This document shows positions 26,989-34,675 of a DNA stretch of 64,000 bases, one piece after another (positions within the stretch are counted from its first letter, which is position 1; each line of letters begins with the position of its first letter). The translations under genes and the position numbers were made by a program. The DNA is from Bacillota bacterium (lineage in GTDB: Bacteria > Bacillota > Clostridia > Christensenellales > Aristaeellaceae): assembly GCA_023413135.1 (NCBI GenBank), contig JAEZQK010000090.1, forward strand, positions 13,201 through 77,200. The letters are read 5' to 3'. Under the pieces are notes generated by a model. The model was not told where the DNA came from. It did not search any database and was given only the letters and a program-made list of their open reading frames with translations.

Positions 26989-27840
26989 ATGAAAGCGTAT
27001 ATCCGGGCCCATATGGATCAATTCCGGGTGCTGTCCGTGAGCACAAACAAGGTGCTTTCGTTTGCCTGGGGCGGGGGAGAGTACATTGCAAAAAAGCAGG
27101 TACTGCCGGATGACAGGCCTTCCCCGTTCTGGCAGATGATGCGGGACGTGTTCGGTTCCGATTTTGTAAGGCAGAGGGCGTGCATGAAAAACATCAGTGC
27201 GCTGCTGGGGGAAAACCCGCATATGCGATCGGCGAAACTGGTGCTTGCGGATGAGGAAGAAAGGCTGCTGGTGTTTGAAAAAATGCCGGGCATGGGCTGG
27301 GAGCCGGATGTTTTTCCGGCTGGGGTCGGCATTGCGTACCAGTTGGGCCTGTTCATAGGCTTCAACCATTTTAGGCGCTATGACGGCATCGATTTGCCCG
27401 GCATGGGCGGCGGCAGCGGCCTGAAGGATAGGTTGCTGCGCCACATGAAGGACGTTATATCGCTGCACTTTAGCGGGGGAGACCTGCTGGACAAAAGCGT
27501 CAGGGCCTATTTTGAAAGATTGAGGGCAATGGATTTTGCGTGCGATGACCTTTCTTTGATCATGGCGGATATATCGGCAAACCAATTCCTGTTTGAGCAT
27601 GACAGGATTTCCGCCTGCGTGGATTTGGATGCGTATGTGATCGGGCCCAAAGCCTGGGAGCTGGCACTCATCCAAAATTGCGTAAAGGATATGGAGAGCT
27701 TCAAAAGAGGGTATGAGCAGTATCAAGAATATCCGGATATGGAGAAGGCAAGCGGATTTTATGGTTTTTTGATGGCGCTGAACGATATTTGGGGAAAAGA
27801 AGAAATGCGGGGGTTCTTGGAAAAGAAGGGTTTATTTTGA
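26989..27840 (+). CDS. APH/choline-kinase-like protein
   Basis: A 283-residue protein with a faint protein-kinase-like fold. LIMADISANQFLFEHDRISACVDLDAYVIGPKAWELAL resembles the catalytic D-x-N and D loops of aminoglycoside or choline kinases, with Asp in place of the HGD motif's context and an N-terminal Lys in EYIAKKQVL as the likely ATP ligand. The rest is divergent. It diverges from the oxidase gene with a 93-bp gap holding both promoters. Substrate unknown; a phosphotransferase role is a structural inference only. Confidence 0.6.
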   Translation: MKAYIRAHMDQFRVLSVSTNKVLSFAWGGGEYIAKKQVLPDDRPSPFWQMMRDVFGSDFVRQRACMKNISALLGENPHMRSAKLVLADEEERLLVFEKMPGMGWEPDVFPAGVGIAYQLGLFIGFNHFRRYDGIDLPGMGGGSGLKDRLLRHMKDVISLHFSGGDLLDKSVRAYFERLRAMDFACDDLSLIMADISANQFLFEHDRISACVDLDAYVIGPKAWELALIQNCVKDMESFKRGYEQYQEYPDMEKASGFYGFLMALNDIWGKEEMRGFLEKKGLF

Positions 27841-27865
27841 TCTGGTATTACATGAAACGGTGCAA

Positions 27866-27990
27866 GCGGGCGAACACAGTTCGCCCCTACACCGTAAAGA
27901 GTTGGTTGGGTTTTCTTCCGGCTCGTATACGCCCCGGTAGAGAAGCCAACAAACTCCAATCAAATGTAGGGGCGAACTGTGTTCGCCCGC
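27866..27990 (+). repeat. BIME-like element, copy 3
   Basis: A 125-bp element. The ends are GCGGGCGAACACAGTTCGCC and GGCGAACTGTGTTCGCCCGC, each a palindrome and each the inverse of the other. The core TTTTCTTCCGGCTCGTATAC then GCCCCGGTAGAGAAGCC matches copies 1 and 2, while the palindrome centres (AACACAGTT) differ from theirs. Confidence 0.88.
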
Positions 27991-28038
27991 CATGTGACAT
28001 GTCCCAGCAATTTTTTAAATCAAAGAAAGATAGGGATC

Positions 28039-28090
28039 CCAAAGGGATGTTATCCCTTTGGCGGGAGTCCAGAGGGCAGAGCTCTCTGGC
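28039..28090. repeat. double hairpin repeat at the permease 3' end
   Basis: CCAAAGGGA/TCCCTTTGG and CCAGAGGGC/GCTCTCTGG form two adjacent hairpins. A related pair lies at 32054-32104. The permease stop (28050) falls inside the first, so the permease C-terminal tail (SGLPPKG) is encoded by repeat sequence. Confidence 0.75.
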
Positions 28091-28973
28091 GTCGCCTCAG
28101 GCTCAGCAACACCAGCATCAGCACCGTGACCAGGTAGGGGGACATGGCGGCAAGGTTGGAGGAAACGCCGACGGACTGGAGCCGCAAACCCAGCGCGTCG
28201 ATAAAGCCGAACAGCAGCGCGGCCAGGAACACCCTGGGCGGATTGGACGCGCCAAAAATCACGCAGGCCACGGCGATAAACCCACGGGAAGCGCTCATGT
28301 TTTCGGTGAACATGGTCAAATACCCCAGCGACAAATGCGCCCCGGCGATGCCACTGAACAGGCCGCAAGCAAGGGATGCTTCATATTTCATCCTCTCGGG
28401 GCTTATACCCGCGCTGCGCAGCGACTCAGGGTGCTGCCCCGCTGCCCGCATCCAGAAGCCGTGAGGCGTCTTGTACAAAAACAGCCAGCACAAAAATACG
28501 AACAGCCAGCTTACATATATCAGCAGCGTGTTCCGGTTCATAAGCGGCCCAAGAATGGGGATGGACTGCAAAAGCGGCCAGTCGAGCCTGGGCAGCGGAA
28601 CGATCTGGGGGCTTGAAAATGCGCCCTTCACGCCAAAGATGGTGCGCAAAAGGAACACGGTAACAGCGCCTGCAAAAATGTTCAACGCCACGCCAATAAT
28701 AAATTCATCGCTTTTGAAGCGTATCACAAAAACGCCGAAAAACAAGCCCAGCAAAAGCCCGGCCAGGATGGCGGCCAGGACCCCCGCGGCCCAGCTGCCC
28801 AGGAAGTAGCTTACCGCCACCGCCACAAAAGCCCCCACCAGCATCATGCCGTCGATGCCGATGTTCATAATGCCCACATGGTCGGTGAACAAACAACCCA
28901 GTCCGGCCAGAATGATGGGCGTGGCGGTACGCAGCGTATTCTGCAGCAAGCCAATGTTGAAAATATCGTTCAC
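28050..28973 (-). CDS. BMP-type ABC transporter permease 2 (YufQ/NupQ-like)
   Basis: A 307-residue membrane protein of the branched-chain/ribose-type permease superfamily, with about eight helices. ILAGLGCLFTDHVGIMNIGIDGMMLVGAFVAV and ALGLRLQSVGVSSNLAAMSPYLVTVLMLVLL are typical of nucleoside (BMP) importers. It is the last gene of the leftward ATPase-permease-permease operon and overlaps the preceding permease by 4 bp. The final ~10 residues are encoded in the repeat at 28039-28090. Confidence 0.9.
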   Translation of the reverse strand: MNDIFNIGLLQNTLRTATPIILAGLGCLFTDHVGIMNIGIDGMMLVGAFVAVAVSYFLGSWAAGVLAAILAGLLLGLFFGVFVIRFKSDEFIIGVALNIFAGAVTVFLLRTIFGVKGAFSSPQIVPLPRLDWPLLQSIPILGPLMNRNTLLIYVSWLFVFLCWLFLYKTPHGFWMRAAGQHPESLRSAGISPERMKYEASLACGLFSGIAGAHLSLGYLTMFTENMSASRGFIAVACVIFGASNPPRVFLAALLFGFIDALGLRLQSVGVSSNLAAMSPYLVTVLMLVLLSLRRRQRALPSGLPPKG

Positions 28974-30100
28974 TGCGTAAGTCCCTCCCCTTCCTGGCGG
29001 ATGGAAAGCGCCTTGCGCGCCAGCCGTCTTTCACGCTTTTCCCGAAGCGAGCGCATGATCCCGCCCTGGGCCGCCATGAAGAAGATGATAATGGACTGCA
29101 CGATCAACACAAGCTCGCTGGAAATGCCCATGTTCAGCTCCATGGCGCTGGAGCCGATCTTCAGTGCGCCAAAAAACAGGCTCATCAAAACGATGCCTAC
29201 TGGCTGGTAGCGCATGATCATGGCCACCAGCATCCCGTCAAAGTAAAAGCCGGTGCTCAGCGTCTCCACGTAGCGCCGGTGGATGCCGTATACCTCCATC
29301 AGCCCCACCAATCCGCACAGCGCGCCGGAGAACACCATGGCATACACGGAAATCCGCCCGGCAGGAATGCCCATATGCCGGGCGAAGCGGCTGCTTAACC
29401 CAGTGATCTTCATTTCAAAGCCCCATGTAGTGCGGGTCATCAGGTACCAGCAGATGATGGCCAGCCCGGCGGCGTACAAAATACCCTGGGTGAGGTTGCT
29501 CAGAGGGATCAGTTTGGGAAAAACGAAGGAAGGATCAATGGCGGGAGTGCCGGAGGCGATGCCCTTTTCAGTGGTCTTCAGCGGCCCCGTGGCCAGGTAG
29601 GTGCAAAAGTAGATGGCGGCGGAATTGAGCATGATGGTGGTGATCACCTCACTCACATTCCGCTTTACTTTGAGCACCGCCGGGATATAGGCGTACAGCC
29701 CGCCGGCTGAAATGGCGGCCAGGAAAGCCAACGGGATTGCGATGAACGGGGACACGCCTTTCAGGGTATAGCCCACGATGGCGGCGGCCATGCCGCCAAG
29801 ATAGAGCTGGCCTTCTCCGCCCACGTTGAATATGCCGGCCTGAGCGGCCACGGCCATGGCCAGGCCATTTAAGCACAGTGTTGCAGAGCGGGCCAGGGTA
29901 TTGCCGATAGCCCGGGGGCTGCCCAAGGCACCTTTGATCAGCGCGCCATAGCCTGCCAGCGGGTCTTTGCCGGTCAAAAGAATGATCACGGCTCCGAGTC
30001 CAAGCGCCAGAAGGATGCTGAAGAACAGTGACAGCAGGTATTCCCCGTTTAGCCGCGGCCCACCCTTGAAGGAAAACAGCGATTTTACCAGCCTTATCAT
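28970..30100 (-). CDS. BMP-type ABC transporter permease 1 (YufP/NupP-like)
   Basis: A 376-residue permease with an N-terminal helix followed by a long loop (TGKDPLAGYGALIKGALGSPRAIGNTLARSATL) that marks the family, then LAMAVAAQAGIFNVGGEGQLYLGG. It forms the channel with the 28050-28973 product. Overlaps of 4 bp on both sides show tight coupling. The C-terminus is basic (SLREKRERRLARKALS), probably cytoplasmic. Confidence 0.92.
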   Translation of the reverse strand: MIRLVKSLFSFKGGPRLNGEYLLSLFFSILLALGLGAVIILLTGKDPLAGYGALIKGALGSPRAIGNTLARSATLCLNGLAMAVAAQAGIFNVGGEGQLYLGGMAAAIVGYTLKGVSPFIAIPLAFLAAISAGGLYAYIPAVLKVKRNVSEVITTIMLNSAAIYFCTYLATGPLKTTEKGIASGTPAIDPSFVFPKLIPLSNLTQGILYAAGLAIICWYLMTRTTWGFEMKITGLSSRFARHMGIPAGRISVYAMVFSGALCGLVGLMEVYGIHRRYVETLSTGFYFDGMLVAMIMRYQPVGIVLMSLFFGALKIGSSAMELNMGISSELVLIVQSIIIFFMAAQGGIMRSLREKRERRLARKALSIRQEGEGLTQ

Positions 30101-31638
30101 GCGCTTCCCTCCCCGCGGCTTCCGGTCATGTAATAGCCGATTTCGGATTTGTCGATCTGCCCTTTCATAAACTCGCCGGTGATTTGCCCATCGTATAGTG
30201 TGATCACCCGGTCGGACAAGCGCAGTACCTCATCCAGATCGGCACTGATGAGCAAAATGGCGCAGCCTTCCCGGCGCTTTTGAAGGATCATGTCATGGAT
30301 GAACGCCGTGGCCCCGATGTCGATGCCCCTTGTGGGCTGGCAAATGAGCAGCACCTTGGCATCGAAAGAAAACTCCCGCGCCGCCACCACCTTTTGCATA
30401 TTGCCGCCGGACAAGGCGCCGGCCAAAGTATCTATGCCGGGGGCGCGGATGTCAAAGCGTTCCATCAAGGATTTGGCATAGGCCCGGATGGGCTTTTTTT
30501 TCAGATGGATTTTAATAGTGGAAAACGGCCGTTGGCGCTGCTTGCCCGCTAGAAGGTTGTCGCTTACGGAGGCTAAAACGGATACGCCGGATAAAAGCCG
30601 GTCCTCGGGGATGTGGCATACGCCCAGCTTTCGCACCATGGCGGGTGTCATGCGGGCGGTATCCTTTCCAAGGATTGCGATGCGGCCGCCGTGTATTGGG
30701 ATCAGCCCCGCCAGCGCTTCCGCCAGTTCCTTCTGGCCGTTGCCTTCTATGGCGGCTACGCCCAGTATCTCCCCGGCATGAAGGGACAGGGATACATTTT
30801 TGAGCGCAGGCAAGCCGCGGCTGTTTAATACCTGCAGATTCTCAGCGTCAAGAAGCGGCGCGCCAGGCTCCCCGGCGTGGTCAAGCGGCTCTGCAAGCAT
30901 CTCCCGGCCTACCATCAGGGAAGCCAGCATGCGCTCGTTCACCTCACAGGTATTGTATACCCCCGCCAGCTTCCCGCCCCGCATGACGCCCACCCGGTCG
31001 GATATGGCCATCACTTCGTACAGCTTGTGGGTGATCAAAATCACCGTCATGCCTTTTTCCCTGACCACCCGGCGAATAACGGAAAACAGATCTTCCGTCT
31101 CCTGGGGCGTCAGGACCGCAGTGGGCTCATCCAGGATCAGGATGTCGGCGCCGCGGTGGAGTGTTTTCAAAATCTCCACCCGCTGCTGCAGCCCCACGCC
31201 GATATCGGCCACCCTGTCGTCCGGAGAGACGGATAAACCGTATTCCTCCGTTAGATCAAGCACGGTCTGCCGGGCCTTTTGCTGGTCGTAAAAAAGGCCC
31301 CACTTGCGAGGTTCCCGGCTTAAGACAATGTTTTGTGCTACTGTAAAACACGGCACCAGCATAAAATGCTGGTGCACCATGCCCACGCCATTACCGATGG
31401 CATAGGCGGGATTGTATTTTTGCACACGCTGGCCGCGGATAAATACTTCGCCACCCGTGGGCTCATGCAGGCCGTACAGGGTACGCATGAGGGTGGACTT
31501 GCCGGCGCCGTTTTCCCCCACCAGCGCAAAAACTTCCCCGGAGCGGATGGACAGGGTTACGTCGTCGTTGGCCAAAACGCCGGGGAACTGCATGGTGATG
31601 TGGGAGAAGGTGACGGCATCGGTGGAAGGCACGGTCAT
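30097..31638 (-). CDS. BMP-type ABC transporter ATPase, two domains (YufO/NupO-like)
   Basis: A 513-residue protein with two ABC domains. Domain 1 has Walker A GENGAGKST, signature region VGLQQRVEILKTL and Walker B ILILDEPTAVLTPQE. Domain 2 has a degenerate Walker A, AIEGNGQKE, and an LSGGNMQKVVAAREF signature with VLLICQPTRGID. One site is thus non-canonical, as in RbsA/YufO proteins. ATG 31638 is used; AGGAG is only 1-2 bp before it, so GTG 31632 with better spacing may be the real start. It drives nucleoside or sugar import. Confidence 0.9.
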   Translation of the reverse strand: MTVPSTDAVTFSHITMQFPGVLANDDVTLSIRSGEVFALVGENGAGKSTLMRTLYGLHEPTGGEVFIRGQRVQKYNPAYAIGNGVGMVHQHFMLVPCFTVAQNIVLSREPRKWGLFYDQQKARQTVLDLTEEYGLSVSPDDRVADIGVGLQQRVEILKTLHRGADILILDEPTAVLTPQETEDLFSVIRRVVREKGMTVILITHKLYEVMAISDRVGVMRGGKLAGVYNTCEVNERMLASLMVGREMLAEPLDHAGEPGAPLLDAENLQVLNSRGLPALKNVSLSLHAGEILGVAAIEGNGQKELAEALAGLIPIHGGRIAILGKDTARMTPAMVRKLGVCHIPEDRLLSGVSVLASVSDNLLAGKQRQRPFSTIKIHLKKKPIRAYAKSLMERFDIRAPGIDTLAGALSGGNMQKVVAAREFSFDAKVLLICQPTRGIDIGATAFIHDMILQKRREGCAILLISADLDEVLRLSDRVITLYDGQITGEFMKGQIDKSEIGYYMTGSRGEGSA

Positions 31639-31795
31639 GCTCCTGTTCTTTATGCCTTCCCCTTGAGGGGAAGGTGGCGCGAAGCGCCGGAAGAGGTGTA
31701 TTACGCTGCTTGACGCAAGGTGCTGCTTCGGCAAGTTGCAAGCAACTTACTTGTGACAAGGGCTTTTGTTCTCTTTCGTCCCGAAAGAGAACCAG

Positions 31796-31905
31796 AAAGG
31801 CTCCGGAGCCGAAGCGCCGCCAGCGGCGGATAAAGCGAGGCGGAGGAGGCTGGCGAAACGAGCAATGCGAACGGTAGTGAGCAGTGCGACGATTGAGCCA
31901 GATGG
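31796..31905 (+). repeat. GC-rich intergenic repeat, third copy
   Basis: From AAAGGCTCCGGAGCCGAAGC to GATTGAGCCAG this is nearly identical to 8878-8982. It lies in the gap between the ABC ATPase gene and the binding-protein gene. The remainder of the 31639-32107 gap holds no gene. Confidence 0.88.
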
Positions 31906-32053
31906 ACGCGGGGGAGTCTTGATCCTCCCCCTGCACCCCCTTCAAACGCTCAATTAGTGGCGTGCGTCGCACGCGTATTTGTTCTATAGCAAACATGCAT
32001 GTTCCAAGCTTTGGGATGCAGAGCTTGCAACGGATAATTATCGAATGGGGATA

Positions 32054-32104
32054 CCAAAGGGGCTTTGTCCCTTTGGCAGGGGTCCAGGGGACAGAGTCCC
32101 CTGG
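32054..32104. repeat. double hairpin repeat after the BMP protein gene
   Basis: CCAAAGGGG..CCCTTTGG and CCAGGGGACAGAGTCCCCTGG form two hairpins similar to 28039-28090. It lies 3 bp after the minus-strand stop at 32108 and may serve as a 3' end structure. Confidence 0.75.
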
Positions 32105-32107
32105 TGG

Positions 32108-33091
32108 TTACCGGGTCGTTGACACAACGATCTTGCCGCCGATGATCAGCTGCTTGATGTTCTCGACTTCGGCCTTCAGCTCATCGGACACCTGCTGCGT
32201 CATTTCGGGGGTGCCGTAGCCGATGTCCACAAACCCGTTCTTCATATCGGCGATCCAGGCGGTGCCGCCCTTCCAAATGCCGTTCACCATATCATCCTTG
32301 ATGGCGGTGTAAATAGAAAGACCCACATTCTTTTTCATGGAGGCGATGATCACATCGGGGTTGATGTACTTCTGGTCGGCGTCCACGCCGATGGCGTACT
32401 TGCCTGCCTCCTTGGCGGCTTCAAATACACCCTCGCCGGTTTTGCCTGCCACCGCAAACACGATGTCGCAGCCCCTGGAAAACAGCGACAGTGCATGTTC
32501 CTTACCCTTGGAAGGATCCTCGTAGGTCCCGGCGTAAGTGAACTCCACGGCCGTGGCGGAGTTGGCATGACGGGCGCCCTGGCGGTAGCCCTTCAGGAAA
32601 TCGTTGATGACCGGGTCATCCATGCCGCCCACGGCGCCTACCTTGTGGGTTTGCGACAGCTTTCCCGCCACATAGCCCACCAGGAAGGAACCTTCGTTGG
32701 CAGTGTAGGGGATGCTAAGCAGGTTTGGGATGCCTTCCAGCTCCTGGTCCACATATACGAACTTCACATCGGGCATGGCGGGGGCCACTTCCTGCAGCCC
32801 ATCGTAAAACTGCCAGCCCACAGCCACCACATAATCGCTGACCTCAGCGGCGGTAATCAAGTTGGCGGTGTACAGCGATCGGTCTTCATTGCACTGGACG
32901 ACCCGGCCATCCACACCGTATTCCGCGATCAGCTTCTGCAAGCCTTCATTCGCGGAGTCGTAGAAGGAACGGTCACCCAAACCACCGGCCAGCACGATGG
33001 AGACGGTCACGGGCTCCGTAGTTTGGGCGATGGCCGGGAAAACGGTCATTGCCAGCAAAAGAGAAAGCAGCAGTGCAGCAATACGTTTCAT
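32108..33091 (-). CDS. BMP-family substrate-binding protein
   Basis: A 327-residue periplasmic-type binding protein of the BMP/Med family. The signal peptide MKRIAALLLSLLLAMTVFPAIA is followed by VTVSIVLAGGLGDRSFYDSANEGLQKL, then SIPYTANEGSFLVGYVAG and KVGAVGGMDDPVINDFLKGYRQGA. Relatives bind nucleosides or related ligands. There is no Cys at the signal end, so it does not look like a lipoprotein although most Gram-positive BMP proteins are. AAGGAGG precedes ATG 33091. It heads the importer operon with the ATPase about 470 bp downstream. Confidence 0.9.
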   Translation of the reverse strand: MKRIAALLLSLLLAMTVFPAIAQTTEPVTVSIVLAGGLGDRSFYDSANEGLQKLIAEYGVDGRVVQCNEDRSLYTANLITAAEVSDYVVAVGWQFYDGLQEVAPAMPDVKFVYVDQELEGIPNLLSIPYTANEGSFLVGYVAGKLSQTHKVGAVGGMDDPVINDFLKGYRQGARHANSATAVEFTYAGTYEDPSKGKEHALSLFSRGCDIVFAVAGKTGEGVFEAAKEAGKYAIGVDADQKYINPDVIIASMKKNVGLSIYTAIKDDMVNGIWKGGTAWIADMKNGFVDIGYGTPEMTQQVSDELKAEVENIKQLIIGGKIVVSTTR

Positions 33092-33204
33092 GGTGAATCC
33101 TCCTTCAAATTGGTACCCCTCCATCCGGCCCGGGATGCTTGCGCAGCATGCCTTAAGCCAGTATAATGATTATAGCATATTCATGGCAAAGGGGATAGGA
33201 TAAT

Positions 33205-33798
33205 TTGGGCCTTCTATGCATCGATGCCTGTGCAAGGGAGCGGTCCGTATCCAGGACATGGCAATTGGCGGATGCTTTTTTGCAGGAGTATGCTAGGGTC
33301 TTTCCCGAATCGGCCATCACCGTAATACGGCTTGCGGACGAGGAGCTGTCGCCCTTTTTGCATGAGAATGTGCTGGGGCGCGAATCGCTGATCGACCGGG
33401 AAGAGTACGATCATCCCATGTTCCGCTGGGCCAGGGAGTTTGCCGCAGCCAGCCACATTGCGGTGGCAGCCCCCTACTGGGACTTATCCTTCCCAGCCAT
33501 ATTGAAGGTATATGTGGAAAATATATTTGTGCGCAACCTTACCTTCCGGTATACTGTCAAGGGGGAGCCGGTGGGATTGTGCCGGGGCCAAAGGCTTATA
33601 TACCTCACCACCGCCGGCAGCCCCATCGGCACGGAGGACTGGGGCTATGGGTACATCCGTGCCGCTTTCCGTATGCTGGGCGTTAAGGAGTTTGGCCGCG
33701 TATCCGCCGAGGGCATTGATATTAAGGGATGGGACGCACAATCCATTCTGGAAAATGCCAAGGCGCAGGCCCGGCAGGCGGCGAGGGAGTTTGCCTGA
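33205..33798 (+). CDS. flavodoxin-fold NAD(P)H-dependent oxidoreductase (azoreductase-like)
   Basis: A 197-residue flavodoxin-like protein. APYWDLSFPAILKVYVENIFVRNLTFRYTVKGEPVGLCRGQRLIYLTTAGSPIG matches the FMN-binding and dimer loop of AzoR/NQO-type reductases. It reduces quinones, azo compounds or flavins with NAD(P)H. It starts at TTG 33205, with AGGGGATAGGA upstream. It diverges from the BMP gene; the 113-bp gap includes a GTATAAT box. No clear link to the alsE/alsK genes that follow other than orientation. Confidence 0.8.
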   Translation: MGLLCIDACARERSVSRTWQLADAFLQEYARVFPESAITVIRLADEELSPFLHENVLGRESLIDREEYDHPMFRWAREFAAASHIAVAAPYWDLSFPAILKVYVENIFVRNLTFRYTVKGEPVGLCRGQRLIYLTTAGSPIGTEDWGYGYIRAAFRMLGVKEFGRVSAEGIDIKGWDAQSILENAKAQARQAAREFA

Positions 33799-33860
33799 CC
33801 CGAAGGTTTCCAAAGGGCGACCGGAAAGCCCTTTGGTCGCGTCCGCAAACGCGAAACCTT
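33799..33860 (+). repeat. double hairpin in front of alsE
   Basis: CCAAAGGGC/GCCCTTTGG, then GCGTCCGCAAACGC, enclosed by AAGGTTTC/GAAACCTT. A homologous folded segment precedes alsK at 34594-34650 with matching changes in paired positions. It may be a leader RNA or simply a dispersed hairpin repeat. Confidence 0.65.
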
Positions 33861-33904
33861 ACCATTTTAGCCAGTTTTAATTAATCATAAGGAGACTTTC
33901 ATCG

Positions 33905-34582
33905 ATGAGACCTCAATTTGCCGTATCCCTGATGTGTATGGACTTTTTGAATATCCGTGAGCAGCTTGAGATTCTGAACCGAAGGGCTGATTACTATCAC
34001 ATTGACCTGATGGACGGCCACTTTTGCAAAAACATCACCCTTTCCCCCGACATTGTGACGGCCATTTCCCGCGCCGTCGCGCTGCCCATGGAAGCCCATC
34101 TGATGACCACTGCGCCCAACGACTGGCTGGAGCCCATGGCCAAGGCCGGGACGAAGATCATTTCCCCTCACGCTGAAACCATCAACACCGATGCCTTCAG
34201 GGTATTAAACCGCATTGAGCAGTTGGGCTGCCAAAAGGGCGCCGTATTGAATCCCGCCACGCCTCTTGACTATGTGCGCCATTATATCGGGCGGCTGGAC
34301 ATCCTCACCATCATGACGGTGGATGTGGGTTACGCAGGGCAGGCATTTATTCCTGAGATGCTTGAAAAAATCGAAGAGGCGGCAAATTTCAGGGAAAAGC
34401 ATGGCTATCATTATCTTATCCAGGTGGATGGCGCGTGCAACGCCCGCACCTACAAGCGGCTGAATGATGCCGGCACGGATATTTATGTCATGGGTTCCAC
34501 CGGGCTGTTCGGCCTTTCCGGCGACCTGAACGAAGCTTACGACAAAATGCTGGCGGATTTTAAGCGGGAGACGGATAGATAA
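33905..34582 (+). CDS. alsE: D-allulose-6-phosphate 3-epimerase
   Basis: A 225-residue ribulose-phosphate-epimerase-like TIM barrel. It resembles E. coli AlsE in SLMCMDFLNIREQ, DYYHIDLMDGHFCKNITLSPDI, EAHLMTT, ILTIMTVDVGYAGQAFIPEM and VDGACNARTYKRL. The metal ligands (His and Asp in HIDLMDGH, Asp in TVDVGYAG) are intact. It interconverts allulose-6-phosphate and fructose-6-phosphate. AGGAG precedes ATG 33905. A kinase gene follows, completing the known allose route apart from the isomerase. Confidence 0.9.
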   Translation: MRPQFAVSLMCMDFLNIREQLEILNRRADYYHIDLMDGHFCKNITLSPDIVTAISRAVALPMEAHLMTTAPNDWLEPMAKAGTKIISPHAETINTDAFRVLNRIEQLGCQKGAVLNPATPLDYVRHYIGRLDILTIMTVDVGYAGQAFIPEMLEKIEEAANFREKHGYHYLIQVDGACNARTYKRLNDAGTDIYVMGSTGLFGLSGDLNEAYDKMLADFKRETDR

Positions 34583-34593
34583 AAAGCATGCTT

Positions 34594-34650
34594 CCGAAGG
34601 TCCAGGACGATCGGAAAGCCCTGGTCGCACCCGCAGGTGCGAAACCTCTT
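34594..34650 (+). repeat. double hairpin in front of alsK
   Basis: CCAGG/CCTGG with the shared CGGAAAGCC, then GCACCCGCAGGTGC, ending in GAAACCTCTT. Compared with 33799-33860, both stems differ in sequence but keep pairing. Confidence 0.65.
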
Positions 34651-34675
34651 ATCAAACATCGGAGGTCTATCTACC

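Noticed and set aside
26896..27726. N-terminal extension of the alpha-hydroxy-acid oxidase frame
   Set aside because: It is antisense to the APH-like gene, and ATG 26895 has a good ribosome site and the family N-terminus.
1780..28000. CRISPR array, because palindromic repeats recur
   Set aside because: Copies are few, far apart or tandem without regular unique spacers, and no cas genes are present.
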